A stretch of DNA of 64,000 bases from NCBI GenBank assembly GCA_965263065.1, contig CBDHGH010000003.1, positions 1,798,001 through 1,862,000 of the forward strand, in the 5' to 3' direction. The DNA is from TK10-74A sp965263065. GTDB lineage: Bacteria; Chloroflexota; Dehalococcoidia; Bin125. This document shows positions 15,211-23,252 of this stretch, piece by piece. Within the stretch, counting starts at the first letter, position 1. Every line of letters starts with the position of its first letter. The position numbers and the translations under genes were made by a program. Under the pieces are notes generated by a model. The model ran no database searches. It worked only from the letters and a program-made list of their open reading frames with translations, and was not told where the DNA came from.

Positions 15211-17722
15211 CCCAGAGCAGCGACGCGAAGACCGACCCCGGCGCCACGTCCTGCGAGACCCGCGCCGTGATCGGCAGCGCCGTACCGTTGCCCCGCAGGA
15301 CCACCGCCGCCCCGTCCTCGATGCCGCGCGCCGCCGCGTCGGCCGGGTGCAGGTCGACGAACGCGCTGCGGCCCAGCCGGTCGGCGTCGTCCATCCGCAG
15401 CGCCGCCGACGTGCGGTCGGTGTAGAGGTCGCGGCCCGTCAGCAGGACCAGCTCGCCGTCGCCGCTGCTCTCCAGCGTCGCCACCGCGCCGAACGCTTGG
15501 CTCATCGCCCCGTTCGAGGGCTGCCGCGCCGCGCTCAGCAGCCGCGATACCGTCGCGTCCGCGTAACGGGCGTCGCTCGCGGCCAAGGCCTCCATCGCCG
15601 CGGCCGGACCCTCCGGCAGCGCCGGGTCGTCCCGGTCCATCGCCGACGCCAGCGACGCCCCCAGCGCGCGCAGGTGCGACAGCGCTGGCTGCGCGCCCCG
15701 CTGCGGCCGGTAGGCCGCCCGCAGGCGCAGCATCTGGCGGTCGGCGTTGGTCACCGTGCCGTCCTTCGCGAAGACCGACACGTCGGCCAGCACGTGCGTC
15801 GCCAGCGCCACCGTGTCGGTCGCCGCTTCGTCGATCACCAGCAGCAGGTCCAGCGTCTCCAGCGCCGTCCGCACCGCCGCCCGATCGGGCAGCGTCAGCA
15901 GCGGGTTGTCCTTCAGCACGATCAGCGCCTTCAGCGACCCCGCCCGCGCCGCCGCCAGCATCCCGTCGACGTCCAGGCCGGCGTCGCCGGGACGCACGCC
16001 CGCGTCGCGCAGGCCGATGGTGTTGTTCTCGGGCGGCAGCACGTGCAGCGACGCGGGCGCCGCCTCGGGGCCCGCCAGCACGATCGCCAGGTTCGCCGCC
16101 GCCCGCACCTGCTCCCCCGCCGCGACTGCGTTGTGCCGCGACGGCGCGACCACGACCGCCACCGTCCCGCCGGTGCTCGCGGCCAAGGCCTCGGCGGCCG
16201 CGTCGGTCTCCGGCGACTGCGTCGCCGCTACTGCGTCCGCGCCGGGGAGGCCGGCCGCCTCGCCGTCGCGCGTCAGCAGCGCCGCCGCGATGGCCTGCGC
16301 CGTCGCGCCGATGTCGCCGCCGCGCGGCCGCAACTCGACGGCGGCGTAGTCGTCGATCGGGTTGCGGCGCGCGCTCAGGCTGACCAGCGTCGCCCCCCGG
16401 TTGACCACCGCATCCTTGATTCGCACGCCCAGCACGTTGTTGCTGCCGCTGAGGTCGTCGCCGATCACGACGAGCGTCCCCGCCTCCTCCACCGACGTCA
16501 GCCGCCCCGGCAGATGCACGCTGCCGAAGCTGTCGCGCAGCGCCGCCTCGACCGCCCCCCAGACCGACCCCACGCTCGCGTCGAGGTGCGGCGTGCCCAG
16601 CCACGACGCCAGCCGCGCCAGCGCGTAGTTCTCCTCGGTCGTCGCCTGGCCCGACCCCAGCAGCCCGACCGACGCCGCGCCGTGCGCCGCGACGATCGCC
16701 GCCAGCTTGGCGCTCGCGTCCCGCAGCACCACCGGCGTCTCGGCGTCGAATGCGTCCTGGCCGCGGCCCAGCCGCCCCGCGAGCAGCCGCTGCCGGTCGC
16801 GCACCTGGTCGTAGCCGAAGCGCCCGCGCACGCAGATCTGGTCGCGCGACACGTCGTTGCCCGCCGACGGCCGCACGATCACGCCGCGGCCGTCGCGCAC
16901 GCCGATCTGGATCGTGCAGCCCATGCTGCACTCGGTGCAGACGGTGCTGGCCCAGCGCTCGGGCCGCGCCAGCCACTTGTTGGGCGCCTCCATCAGCGTC
17001 GCCGTGGGGCAGACGTCGACGCAGGCGCCGCAGAAGTCGCAGTTCGACTCATCGATCGCGCCGCCCGCCCCGAACGCCATCCGCGTCGAGAAGCCGCGTC
17101 CGGCCAGCGTGATCGCCGTCGTGTGGCGCAGGTCGTCGCAGGCCCGCTCGCAGCGCGTGCAAAGGATGCACATCTGCGGGTCGAACTCGAAGTAGGGGTT
17201 GCCGCGGTCGGGCGGCGGCTGCTCGTACTGGTAGTACGTACGCGCCTCGTCGAGGTACGGCTCGACGTTCGCGCGACCCATGTCCGCCACGTCCGACGCC
17301 GTCTGCAGCTCGCAGCGGTAGTTCTTCGAGCAGGTCACGCAGCGATGCGTGACCACGTTGTCGCGCAGGCAGATGTCGCCGGTGCGGCAGTGCTCCACGC
17401 GGTGACAGGTCAGGCAGCGGTCGCTGTGGTTGGCCAGGATGAACGCCATGACCTCCTGGCGCATCTCCATCGAGGCCGGGCTGTCGGTCCGCACGACCAT
17501 GCCCTCGCGCACGGCGGTGCTGCAGGCCAGCACCTGCCCGCGCATCCCCTCGACCTCGACGACGCACGTGCGGCAGCCCGCGTAGGCCGGCAGCCCGTCG
17601 ATGTAGCAGAGGTTCGAGATGTAGATCCCGGCCTCCTTGATGACCTCCACCAAGGGACGGCCGGCCTCGACCACGTGGGCCGCGCCGTTAATCGTGATGT
17701 CCACCGTCGTGCTGGCGACCAT
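15140..17722 (-). CDS. nuoG: NADH-quinone oxidoreductase subunit G (Fe-S/molybdopterin-like)
   Basis: 860 residues. In order: a [2Fe-2S] ferredoxin domain (Cys39, 50, 53, 67); a His-Cys cluster motif H99-C103-C106-C112; a second H126-C128-C131-C137 motif; two ferredoxin-type [4Fe-4S] sets (C185/188/191/195 and C228/231/234/238); and the N-terminal cluster of the molybdopterin oxidoreductase domain (C262/265/269/297). The remainder is the molybdopterin-like domain. Role: electron relay in the peripheral arm of complex I. Last gene of nuoB-nuoI-nuoG. It could instead serve a formate dehydrogenase-like complex, but NuoB and NuoI beside it favour complex I. Confidence 0.88.
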   Translation of the reverse strand: MVASTTVDITINGAAHVVEAGRPLVEVIKEAGIYISNLCYIDGLPAYAGCRTCVVEVEGMRGQVLACSTAVREGMVVRTDSPASMEMRQEVMAFILANHSDRCLTCHRVEHCRTGDICLRDNVVTHRCVTCSKNYRCELQTASDVADMGRANVEPYLDEARTYYQYEQPPPDRGNPYFEFDPQMCILCTRCERACDDLRHTTAITLAGRGFSTRMAFGAGGAIDESNCDFCGACVDVCPTATLMEAPNKWLARPERWASTVCTECSMGCTIQIGVRDGRGVIVRPSAGNDVSRDQICVRGRFGYDQVRDRQRLLAGRLGRGQDAFDAETPVVLRDASAKLAAIVAAHGAASVGLLGSGQATTEENYALARLASWLGTPHLDASVGSVWGAVEAALRDSFGSVHLPGRLTSVEEAGTLVVIGDDLSGSNNVLGVRIKDAVVNRGATLVSLSARRNPIDDYAAVELRPRGGDIGATAQAIAAALLTRDGEAAGLPGADAVAATQSPETDAAAEALAASTGGTVAVVVAPSRHNAVAAGEQVRAAANLAIVLAGPEAAPASLHVLPPENNTIGLRDAGVRPGDAGLDVDGMLAAARAGSLKALIVLKDNPLLTLPDRAAVRTALETLDLLLVIDEAATDTVALATHVLADVSVFAKDGTVTNADRQMLRLRAAYRPQRGAQPALSHLRALGASLASAMDRDDPALPEGPAAAMEALAASDARYADATVSRLLSAARQPSNGAMSQAFGAVATLESSGDGELVLLTGRDLYTDRTSAALRMDDADRLGRSAFVDLHPADAAARGIEDGAAVVLRGNGTALPITARVSQDVAPGSVFASLLWDGGAVQSLLPADGSLGRVEVERG

Positions 17723-17761
17723 GCGTCGTCCGCGCTCCTCGTGCTGCTATTCCCGGCGCCG

Positions 17762-18247
17762 TCAGTGGTGCTGGCGCTCGCCGCTGGGGTGGATCTCCTG
17801 ACGCACGGCCGGCTGCCCGTTGGGGTACACCCAGTCGTGCGAGTCCAGGTACTCGTTCGCCAGCGACGTCAGCGTCGGCTTGTCGTGGTACAGCTCGTTG
17901 GGGTCCCGCACGACGTTGGTGTACGAGCCGCCGACCTGGATCGCCTCGTACGGGCAGGCCTCCGCGCAGAGCCCGCAGTACATGCACAGGCGGAAGTCGA
18001 TCTCGTAGCGCTCCACCAGATAGGAGCCGTCCTCGCGGGGCTGCGTCTGCACCAGGATGCAGCCGTCGGGGCAGGCCTGCGCGCAGGTGCTGCAGCCCGT
18101 GCAGCGCTCGACGAACCAGACCAGGTTCGTGCGGGCGCGCGGCGGGATCGGCCGCTCCGTCTCGGGGAACTCGAAGGTCGTGGGCTCCCGCACGAGATGC
18201 TTGATCGTCGTCAGCAAGCCCTTGGCGATGCCGATCCCGTACGTCAT
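17762..18247 (-). CDS. nuoI: NADH-quinone oxidoreductase subunit I
   Basis: 161 residues with two [4Fe-4S] ferredoxin motifs, CTGCSTCAQACPDGC and CMYCGLCAEACPYEA, that house clusters N6a and N6b between NuoG and NuoB in complex I. N-terminal ITIKHLVREPTTFEFPE-type sequence matches the membrane-surface helix of NuoI. The first codons overlap the nuoB stop by 4 bp (ATGA). nuoG starts 39 bp after its stop. Confidence 0.93.
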   Translation of the reverse strand: MTYGIGIAKGLLTTIKHLVREPTTFEFPETERPIPPRARTNLVWFVERCTGCSTCAQACPDGCILVQTQPREDGSYLVERYEIDFRLCMYCGLCAEACPYEAIQVGGSYTNVVRDPNELYHDKPTLTSLANEYLDSHDWVYPNGQPAVRQEIHPSGERQHH

Positions 18248-18987
18248 GAGCCCGGCTCCCCGTGCTTCGGCAGGCCATGCATCGACTGATAGTTGGTGTC
18301 GTGCGGCAGCGCGCCGGTCTTGGCGTCGCGCGGCAGCCCGCTGACGCTCAGGTAGGGCGGGAAGAGCGATTCCAGCTCGCGACGGATCGGGTCGCCCTCG
18401 GGCAGCATCGTCGAGAAGTCACCGTCCGGCTCCGGCCGCCGGCGCTTGCCCAGCAGCCCCTCCTCCTTCATGACGTCCTGCAGCAGCATCAGCCCCGACA
18501 GCAGCGACTCCGGTCGCGGCGGGCAGCCCGGCACGTAGACATCGACCGGCACGACGTTGTTGACACCCGGCAGCGTGCTGTAGCCGTGCGCGAACGGCCC
18601 CCCGATGTTGCTGCACGAGCCCATCGAGATGACCCACTTGGGCTCCGCCATCTGCAGGTAGATGCGGCGCACCGCCGGCGCCATCTTCCAGGTCACCGTG
18701 CCCGCCACGATCATCAGGTCGGCCTGGCGCGGCGAGGCCCGGAACACCTCGGCCCCGAAGCGTGCGATGTCGTAGCGCGCGTTCGCCGTCGCGATCATCT
18801 CGATCGCGCAGCACGCCAGCCCGAACATCGCCGGCCACAGCGACGAGCGCCGCGCCCACGTCAGCACGCTGTCCACCTTTGTGATCAGCAACTGCTGGCG
18901 CAGGTCCGACTCAATGTCCGTCACGCCGCCGGCCGCGCCTGGGGGCGGCTCGACGTTCAGCACCGGGATCGTCTCGCGATCGGCCAC
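18244..18987 (-). CDS. nuoB: NADH-quinone oxidoreductase subunit B
   Basis: 247 residues. GLACCAIEM gives the adjacent cysteines of cluster N2, completed by MGSCSNIGGPF and VPGCPPRPE; VAGTVTWKMAPAVRRIY is also typical. N2 is the last Fe-S centre before quinone. Start chosen at GTG 18987, directly after AGGGGAGGA; GTG 19014 would add nine residues with no ribosome site. The C-terminus is about 60 residues longer than in short NuoB proteins. First gene of the nuoB-nuoI-nuoG group; no nuoA, C, D, E, F, H or J-N is in the window. Confidence 0.93.
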   Translation of the reverse strand: MADRETIPVLNVEPPPGAAGGVTDIESDLRQQLLITKVDSVLTWARRSSLWPAMFGLACCAIEMIATANARYDIARFGAEVFRASPRQADLMIVAGTVTWKMAPAVRRIYLQMAEPKWVISMGSCSNIGGPFAHGYSTLPGVNNVVPVDVYVPGCPPRPESLLSGLMLLQDVMKEEGLLGKRRRPEPDGDFSTMLPEGDPIRRELESLFPPYLSVSGLPRDAKTGALPHDTNYQSMHGLPKHGEPGS

Positions 18988-19065
18988 GCGTCCTCCCCTT
19001 GTGAAGTCGGGCACGATGATATCAGCGCCCCCAGGTGGGCGATACCGTCGCGCCCGCGATCCCCC

Positions 19066-20230
19066 TCAGCCGATGGGCGACAGCGCCCGCAGCCGCTCGA
19101 TCGCCTCGGGCAGCACCAGGCCGACGCGGTCGACCTGCGCCTGCGTGGTGCCCTGCCCCAGTGTCAGCCGCAGCGCCGAGTGCGCCAGGTCGGAATCGAC
19201 GCCCATCGCCGTCAGCACGTGGCTGGGCTCGCTCGACCCCGTCGTGCAGGCCGAGCCGGAGCTCGCCGCGACGCCCTCCATGTCGAGGTGCAGCAGGATG
19301 CTCTCGCCCTCGACCCCGGCGAAGCAAACGCTCAGGTTGTTGGGCAGCCGGCGCGCCATGTCGCGCGGGCCGTTCAGCGACACGTGCTCGACCCCCTCGC
19401 GCAGATGCCGCCACAGCCGATCGCGCAGGCCGCCCACGTGCGCGTTGCGCGACGCCATCTCCGCGTGCGCCAGATCGAGCGCCGTCGCCAGCGCGACCGC
19501 CCCCGCGACGTTCTCCGTCCCCGCCCGGCGCTCGCCCTCCTGCCCGCCGCCGATGATCAGCGGCGCAAACGGCGTCCGATGCCGCACGTAAAGGGCGCCC
19601 GTGCCCTTCGGCCCGTAGATCTTGTGCGCTGTCAGCGACAGCAGGTCGACGCCCAGCGCGTCGGGCCGGATGTCGATCGCGCCCGCCGCCTGCACGGCGT
19701 CGGTGTGCACCAGCGTGCGCGGGTTGCGCGCCTTCACCGCCGCCGCGATCGCCGCGATCGGCTGCACCGTGCCCACCTCATTATTGGCCGCCATGACCGT
19801 GAGCAGCGCCGTGTCGTCGCGGACGGCGTCGGCCGCGACCGCCGGGTCGACGAAGCCCTCGCCATCGACGGGCAGGATCGTGACCTCCCAGCCCTCCCGC
19901 TCAAGCGCCTCCAGCGGCTCCAGCACCGCGTGGTGCTCGATCGCCGACGTGATCATGTGCCGCCCCGTCGATGCCGCCGCGACGCCGCGGATGGCCGCGT
20001 TGTCGGCCTCGGTCCCGCCCGACGTGAAGACGACCTCCCCCGGGCGTGCAGCCCAGCCGTCCCGCCACGACGTCGCGCGCCTCGTCGAGCGCCTGCCGGG
20101 CGCGCTGCGCCTCGCGGTAGATGCCCGACGGGTTGCCCCAGCCCTCGCGCAGGATCGGCAGCATCGCCGCGATCACGCGCGGGTCCACGGGCGTCGTCGC
20201 CGCATGATCGAGGTACACCCGTTCGGACAT
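19066..20230 (-). pseudogene. Second cysteine desulfurase, interrupted by a +1 frameshift
   Basis: The 5' part from ATG 20230 (preceded by GGAGATGAGG) encodes YLDHAATTPVDPRV to GCTPGG; the rest continues in another frame with EHHAVLEPLEAL, the PLP-lysine motif LTAHKIYGPKG, GGGQEGERRAGTEN and the catalytic loop SSGSACTTGSSEPS. Removing one base from the five-C run at 20037-20041 restores an uninterrupted protein of about 388 residues (GCTPGEVVFTSGGTE). All catalytic residues are intact, so this is either a sequencing or assembly slip, a recent mutation or, less likely, recoding. Head-to-head with an IscA-type gene (166-bp gap), as in Fe-S assembly loci. Confidence 0.8.
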
Positions 20231-20396
20231 TGGCGCCTCATCTCCCTCGACGGCCGGGGCCGTCCCATGCAGGATATCCGCTTCGCCCCCACCCGGTCGC
20301 CCCGCGCCCCGCGACGCTCCATATCCTCGCCGATAGACCCCTCGCGCCCCCGCTCGATATACTGCCCGCAACCGCCACATTCGAGAAGGATCCGCC

Positions 20397-20783
20397 ATGA
20401 CGACGATGAACATCCCCGCCCTGCTGAACGTTAGCGACCTCGCCGCCGAGAAGGCCGTCGGCCTGCTCAAGGACAAGGGCTTCGCCGACGGCGCCCTGCG
20501 CGTCTTCGTCGTCGGCGGCGGCTGCAGCGGCTACCAGTACGGCATGGCCCTCGCCACCGAGGCCGAGCCCGGCGACCAGGTGATCGAGACCGGCGGCGTC
20601 CGCTTCCTCGTCGACCCCGACAGCGCGCCGCTGCTGATCGGCGCCCACGTCGACTACGTGGACGACATCATGAAGCAGGGCTTCAGCATCACCAACCCCA
20701 ACGCCGCCAAGAGCTGCGCCTGCGGCACCTCGTTCGACACCGCCGACAGCGCCGGCGCGTCGCAGGCCCGCTCCTGCGTCTGA
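20397..20783 (+). CDS. Iron-sulfur cluster assembly/carrier protein (IscA/ErpA family)
   Basis: 128 residues with the three conserved cysteines of A-type carriers: Cys43 in GGGCSGYQYG and Cys107/Cys109 in SCACGTSF. A-type proteins receive Fe-S clusters from scaffolds and hand them to apo-proteins such as the Nuo subunits encoded nearby. AAGGA lies seven bases before ATG 20397; GATATACT about 40 bases upstream could be the -10 box. C-terminal tail TADSAGASQARSCV is longer than usual and ends near an extra cysteine. Confidence 0.9.
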   Translation: MTTMNIPALLNVSDLAAEKAVGLLKDKGFADGALRVFVVGGGCSGYQYGMALATEAEPGDQVIETGGVRFLVDPDSAPLLIGAHVDYVDDIMKQGFSITNPNAAKSCACGTSFDTADSAGASQARSCV

Positions 20784-20804
20784 GGCGCGCTGCCGCCAAC
20801 TCGG

Positions 20805-21206
20805 TCAGTCCTCCGCGACAACCGTGAAGGGGACGGTGGCGACGAGTTCGTAGCCCACGTGGAGACAGAACTCGTAGTCACCGAATTCATCAATCGCGAG
20901 GTCCGGGATCCGGCAGATGAAGCCTGCGATATCGCGGTCGCCCGGGGACGGTCGCGTGAACTGAGCCGTCGTGCGCGTTATGGCGAATGTGTCATCGGGG
21001 CCGAGGAGCCGGAACTCGACATCCTTCCGCCCCGCCTCGTCGACCGAGTACGTGACCCCGATCACGAGGGTCATTGTTGGGATCACCGGGCTCCGTCGGG
21101 TGACCGGAATGGTCCTGATCGGGAAGCCCTCGATCGTCAGTCGGTCGCTGGCGGCTGCGTCCTCCGGCGTGACGGCTGCGCAGAGGAAGGCGAATTGCGA
21201 TTCCAT
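20805..21206 (-). CDS. Hypothetical beta-rich protein (DUF6941-like)
   Basis: 133 residues. The opening FAFLCAAVTPEDAAASDRL and the PVIPTMTLVIGVTY and GDYEFCLHVGYE segments resemble the DUF6941 family of small beta-sandwich proteins; that link is tentative. It begins inside the 3' part of the 59-codon gene at 21137-21316 (70-bp overlap in another frame), so it is probably read from the same transcript. Less GC-rich than its neighbours. Function unknown. Confidence 0.5.
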   Translation of the reverse strand: MESQFAFLCAAVTPEDAAASDRLTIEGFPIRTIPVTRRSPVIPTMTLVIGVTYSVDEAGRKDVEFRLLGPDDTFAITRTTAQFTRPSPGDRDIAGFICRIPDLAIDEFGDYEFCLHVGYELVATVPFTVVAED

Positions 21207-21316
21207 TCCTCACGCTCCTCGGGGCTCAGAATCCGGAGAGTGACGGTCTTGAACTCCATCCCGCCATATGTCGCGGTCGATTCGGCCGGCTCGGACGGCT
21301 GAGAGTCAGTGGTCAT
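21137..21316 (-). CDS. Small acidic protein, paralogue of 21381-21704
   Basis: 59 residues. It starts MTTDSQPSE, contains LRILSPEEREEWNRNSPSS and ends PPATD, matching the 107-residue protein just upstream (start MTTDSQPSEQ, core VRLFTPAEREE, end PPATD). The DNA around its start, including AGGAG and a TAGGAT box, is also a copy of that paralogue's start region at a 388-bp offset. No known domain. It overlaps the start of the 20805-21206 gene. Confidence 0.6.
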   Translation of the reverse strand: MTTDSQPSEPAESTATYGGMEFKTVTLRILSPEEREEWNRNSPSSAQPSRRRTQPPATD

Positions 21317-21346
21317 GGCTGCCGGGCTCCTATTCGTGGTCCCATC

Positions 21347-21363
21347 CTACACGGAAGCAGCAG
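21347..21363. repeat. Copy of the 3' end of the 21735-22196 gene
   Basis: 15 of 17 bases match 21735-21751, which is the stop codon and last codons of the next minus-strand gene. The copy starts a 388-bp unit that repeats the small-protein gene. Confidence 0.6.
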
Positions 21364-21380
21364 GGCAAATGCGGCACGCG

Positions 21381-21704
21381 TCAGTCGGTCGCCGGCGGCG
21401 GCTCATTCCGATCTGACTCGTCCCCAGGGGAAGGCGGATTGCGATCCCATTCCTCGCGCTCCGCGGGGGTGAATAGCCGGACCGGGCCGATCCTCACGAA
21501 CTTGCCGAAGCCGAACTTCGCGGTCGATTTGGACTGCTCGGGTGGCGGAGAGTCGGTGGTCGGCGGCAAGGAAGACGGATTGCGGTCCAGTTCCTCGCGC
21601 TCCGCGGGGGTGAATAGCCGGACCGGGCCGACCCTCACGAACCGGCCGTAGCCGAACTTCGCGGTCGAGTCGGGCTGCTCGGACGGCTGAGAGTCGGTGG
21701 TCAT
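21381..21704 (-). CDS. Small protein made of two tandem 47-residue modules
   Basis: 107 residues. Module one (about 1-47) and module two (48-94) share STAKFGxGxFVRxGPVR and LFTPAEREExDRNP, and their DNA repeats at a 141-bp spacing with few changes, so the duplication is recent. A short acidic tail ends PPATD. A third module is the separate gene at 21137-21316. CAGGAG precedes ATG 21704. No known family; charged, proline-rich and probably partly disordered. Confidence 0.65.
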   Translation of the reverse strand: MTTDSQPSEQPDSTAKFGYGRFVRVGPVRLFTPAEREELDRNPSSLPPTTDSPPPEQSKSTAKFGFGKFVRIGPVRLFTPAEREEWDRNPPSPGDESDRNEPPPATD

Positions 21705-21734
21705 GACAGCCGGACTCCTGTTCCTGGCGCCAGC

Positions 21735-22196
21735 CTACACCGAAGAAGCAGCGTTCGGCGCGGCGACGCGCTGCAGCGCCAGCATCGTCTCGATGTCGCG
21801 CTCGTGCAGCGAGACGAGCACGTCCTCGACGCTGATCGTGCCCCGGAAGGGGTGCGTCCCCCGCCGCGCCAGCGACCGGTCCGACAGCCCCCACAGCAGC
21901 CCGCACGTCTCGTCGCGCGACTGCCCGTAGATGCGCGCCAGCTGCCGGACCTCGACCGCCTCCGCGCCCGTCGCCAGCCACTCCGCCGGGTGCAGCCTCA
22001 GCTCCTCGCGACCGCGCAGCAGCTGCTCCAGATGCCAGCCGCCGGCCCGCTCCTGCACGGCCAGCTCCCACGCGATCTCGAGCACCTCCGCCGCCGCCCC
22101 CGCCGGCCGATCGCCCCGCGCCGCGACGAACAGCGCCTCCTGCACCTCGCCGCCGCCCTCGCGCAGCGCCTTCAGCAGCCAACTCGCTCGATCCAC
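21735..22196 (-). CDS. Hypothetical helical protein
   Basis: 153 residues from GTG 22196, which follows GGGGAGG; an ATG at 22250 would extend over that ribosome site and was not used. Mostly alpha-helical (LLKALREGGGEVQEALFVAA, AAEVLEIAWELAVQE, VEDVLVSLHERDIETMLALQ). No recognised domain. Its 3' end is copied at 21347-21363, where a small paralogous gene family has expanded. Confidence 0.5.
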   Translation of the reverse strand: MDRASWLLKALREGGGEVQEALFVAARGDRPAGAAAEVLEIAWELAVQERAGGWHLEQLLRGREELRLHPAEWLATGAEAVEVRQLARIYGQSRDETCGLLWGLSDRSLARRGTHPFRGTISVEDVLVSLHERDIETMLALQRVAAPNAASSV

Positions 22197-22318
22197 CGTC
22201 GCGCCTCCCCTGCCGCGCAGGCTCCCGGCGGAGCGCGACCATTCTGACACACCCGCCGCTCGCCCGTTGCCGCCGCCCGCTACGATGCCGCTCGCAAGCA
22301 GACGACAGGAGGCCGCGC

Positions 22319-22528
22319 GTGCGCACCGAACTCTGGGAGTCCGACCCCTTCACCGAGAAGCGCCAATCCCTCATCGACACCCTCGACAGCGACTACCGCT
22401 GGCAGAAGGGCGACGTCATCGTCGACAACCGCAAGGGCGCGCACGACCGCTTCCGTGTGATCGACGTGCAGGTGCAGCTGCACGACGACGGCCTGCGGCG
22501 CACCATCCTCGCGCTGCGGCTCGACTAG
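22319..22528 (+). CDS. Small hypothetical protein
   Basis: 69 residues from GTG 22319 with AGGAGG eight bases upstream and TACGAT as a likely -10 box 35 bases before that. Sequence is charged and beta-prone (KGDVIVDNRKGAHDRFRVIDVQVQL), without a known family. Its stop TAG shares one base with the GTG of the uracil-DNA glycosylase gene (TAGTG), so the two are coupled. Confidence 0.65.
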   Translation: MRTELWESDPFTEKRQSLIDTLDSDYRWQKGDVIVDNRKGAHDRFRVIDVQVQLHDDGLRRTILALRLD

Positions 22529-23148
22529 TGCCCGGCCCGCCCGCCCGGCTGGCCGCGCTCGAGCGCCGCGCCAAGGCCTGTCGGCGCTGCCCCAAGGTCG
22601 CCGCGGGCAGCGCCGTGATCGGGCCGCGCAACGGCCCCGTCCCCGCCGATCTGCTGTTCGTCGCCGAGGCGCCCGGCTACCTGGGGGCGCTGCGCACCGG
22701 CGTCCCGCTGACCAGCGACCGCTCGGGGAAGAACTTCCGCGCCTACTGCGCCGACGCCGGCATCGACGCCGGGGCCGCCTTCATCTGCAACGCCGTGCTC
22801 TGCCACCCGCGCGCGACCGACGGGCGCAACCGCACGCCGCGCGTCTCCGAGGTCGCCGCCTGCAACGACTTCCTGGCCGAGATCGTCGCACTCGCCGACC
22901 CGCTGGTCGTCGTGGCGCTGGGGCGCGTCGCCCTCGACGCGCTGGCCCGCATCGCGCCCCACGGCCTGCGCCTCGGCCCCGGCGACGTCGGCCGCCCCGT
23001 GGCCTGGCGGGGGCGGCGGCTCGTCGCGCTCTACCATCCCTCGGGCCAGACCCTGGGCCGCCGCTCCCGCGCCCAGCAGGTCGACGACTACCGCGCCGTC
23101 GGCCGCGCCCTCAGCGCCGCCCGCGCCGCCCGCGCCGCCCGCGACTGA
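22528..23148 (+). CDS. Uracil-DNA glycosylase, Fe-S (family 4/5-like)
   Basis: 206 residues. N-terminal CRRCP (Cys18, Cys21) with later cysteines in CNAVLCHPRA and AACNDFL supply the [4Fe-4S] cluster. FVAEAPGYLGAL is the uracil-binding loop, LTSDRSGKNFR the following helix, and ALYHPSGQ the C-terminal HPS motif. It removes uracil from DNA to start base-excision repair. The catalytic-loop residue after the GEAPG-type motif differs from the E. coli Ung type, as expected for families 4 and 5. GTG start overlaps the preceding stop. Confidence 0.85.
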   Translation: MPGPPARLAALERRAKACRRCPKVAAGSAVIGPRNGPVPADLLFVAEAPGYLGALRTGVPLTSDRSGKNFRAYCADAGIDAGAAFICNAVLCHPRATDGRNRTPRVSEVAACNDFLAEIVALADPLVVVALGRVALDALARIAPHGLRLGPGDVGRPVAWRGRRLVALYHPSGQTLGRRSRAQQVDDYRAVGRALSAARAARAARD

Positions 23149-23195
23149 CCCGCACGTTGGGCCGCCGCGGGATATGCTGCGCCCGCGGAACGAAC

Positions 23196-23240
23196 CCCCA
23201 TGCAGACTGCCCCCATGCAGATAGGCCCCATGAGACCAGT
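23196..23240. repeat. Three tandem 15-bp units with out-of-frame ATGs
   Basis: CCCCATGCAGACTGC, CCCCATGCAGATAGG and CCCCATGAGACCAGT. Each ATG opens the same frame, which ends at TGA near 23285 and is not the frame of the downstream membrane protein. Confidence 0.75.
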
Positions 23241-23252
23241 CGAGGCGGGCGC

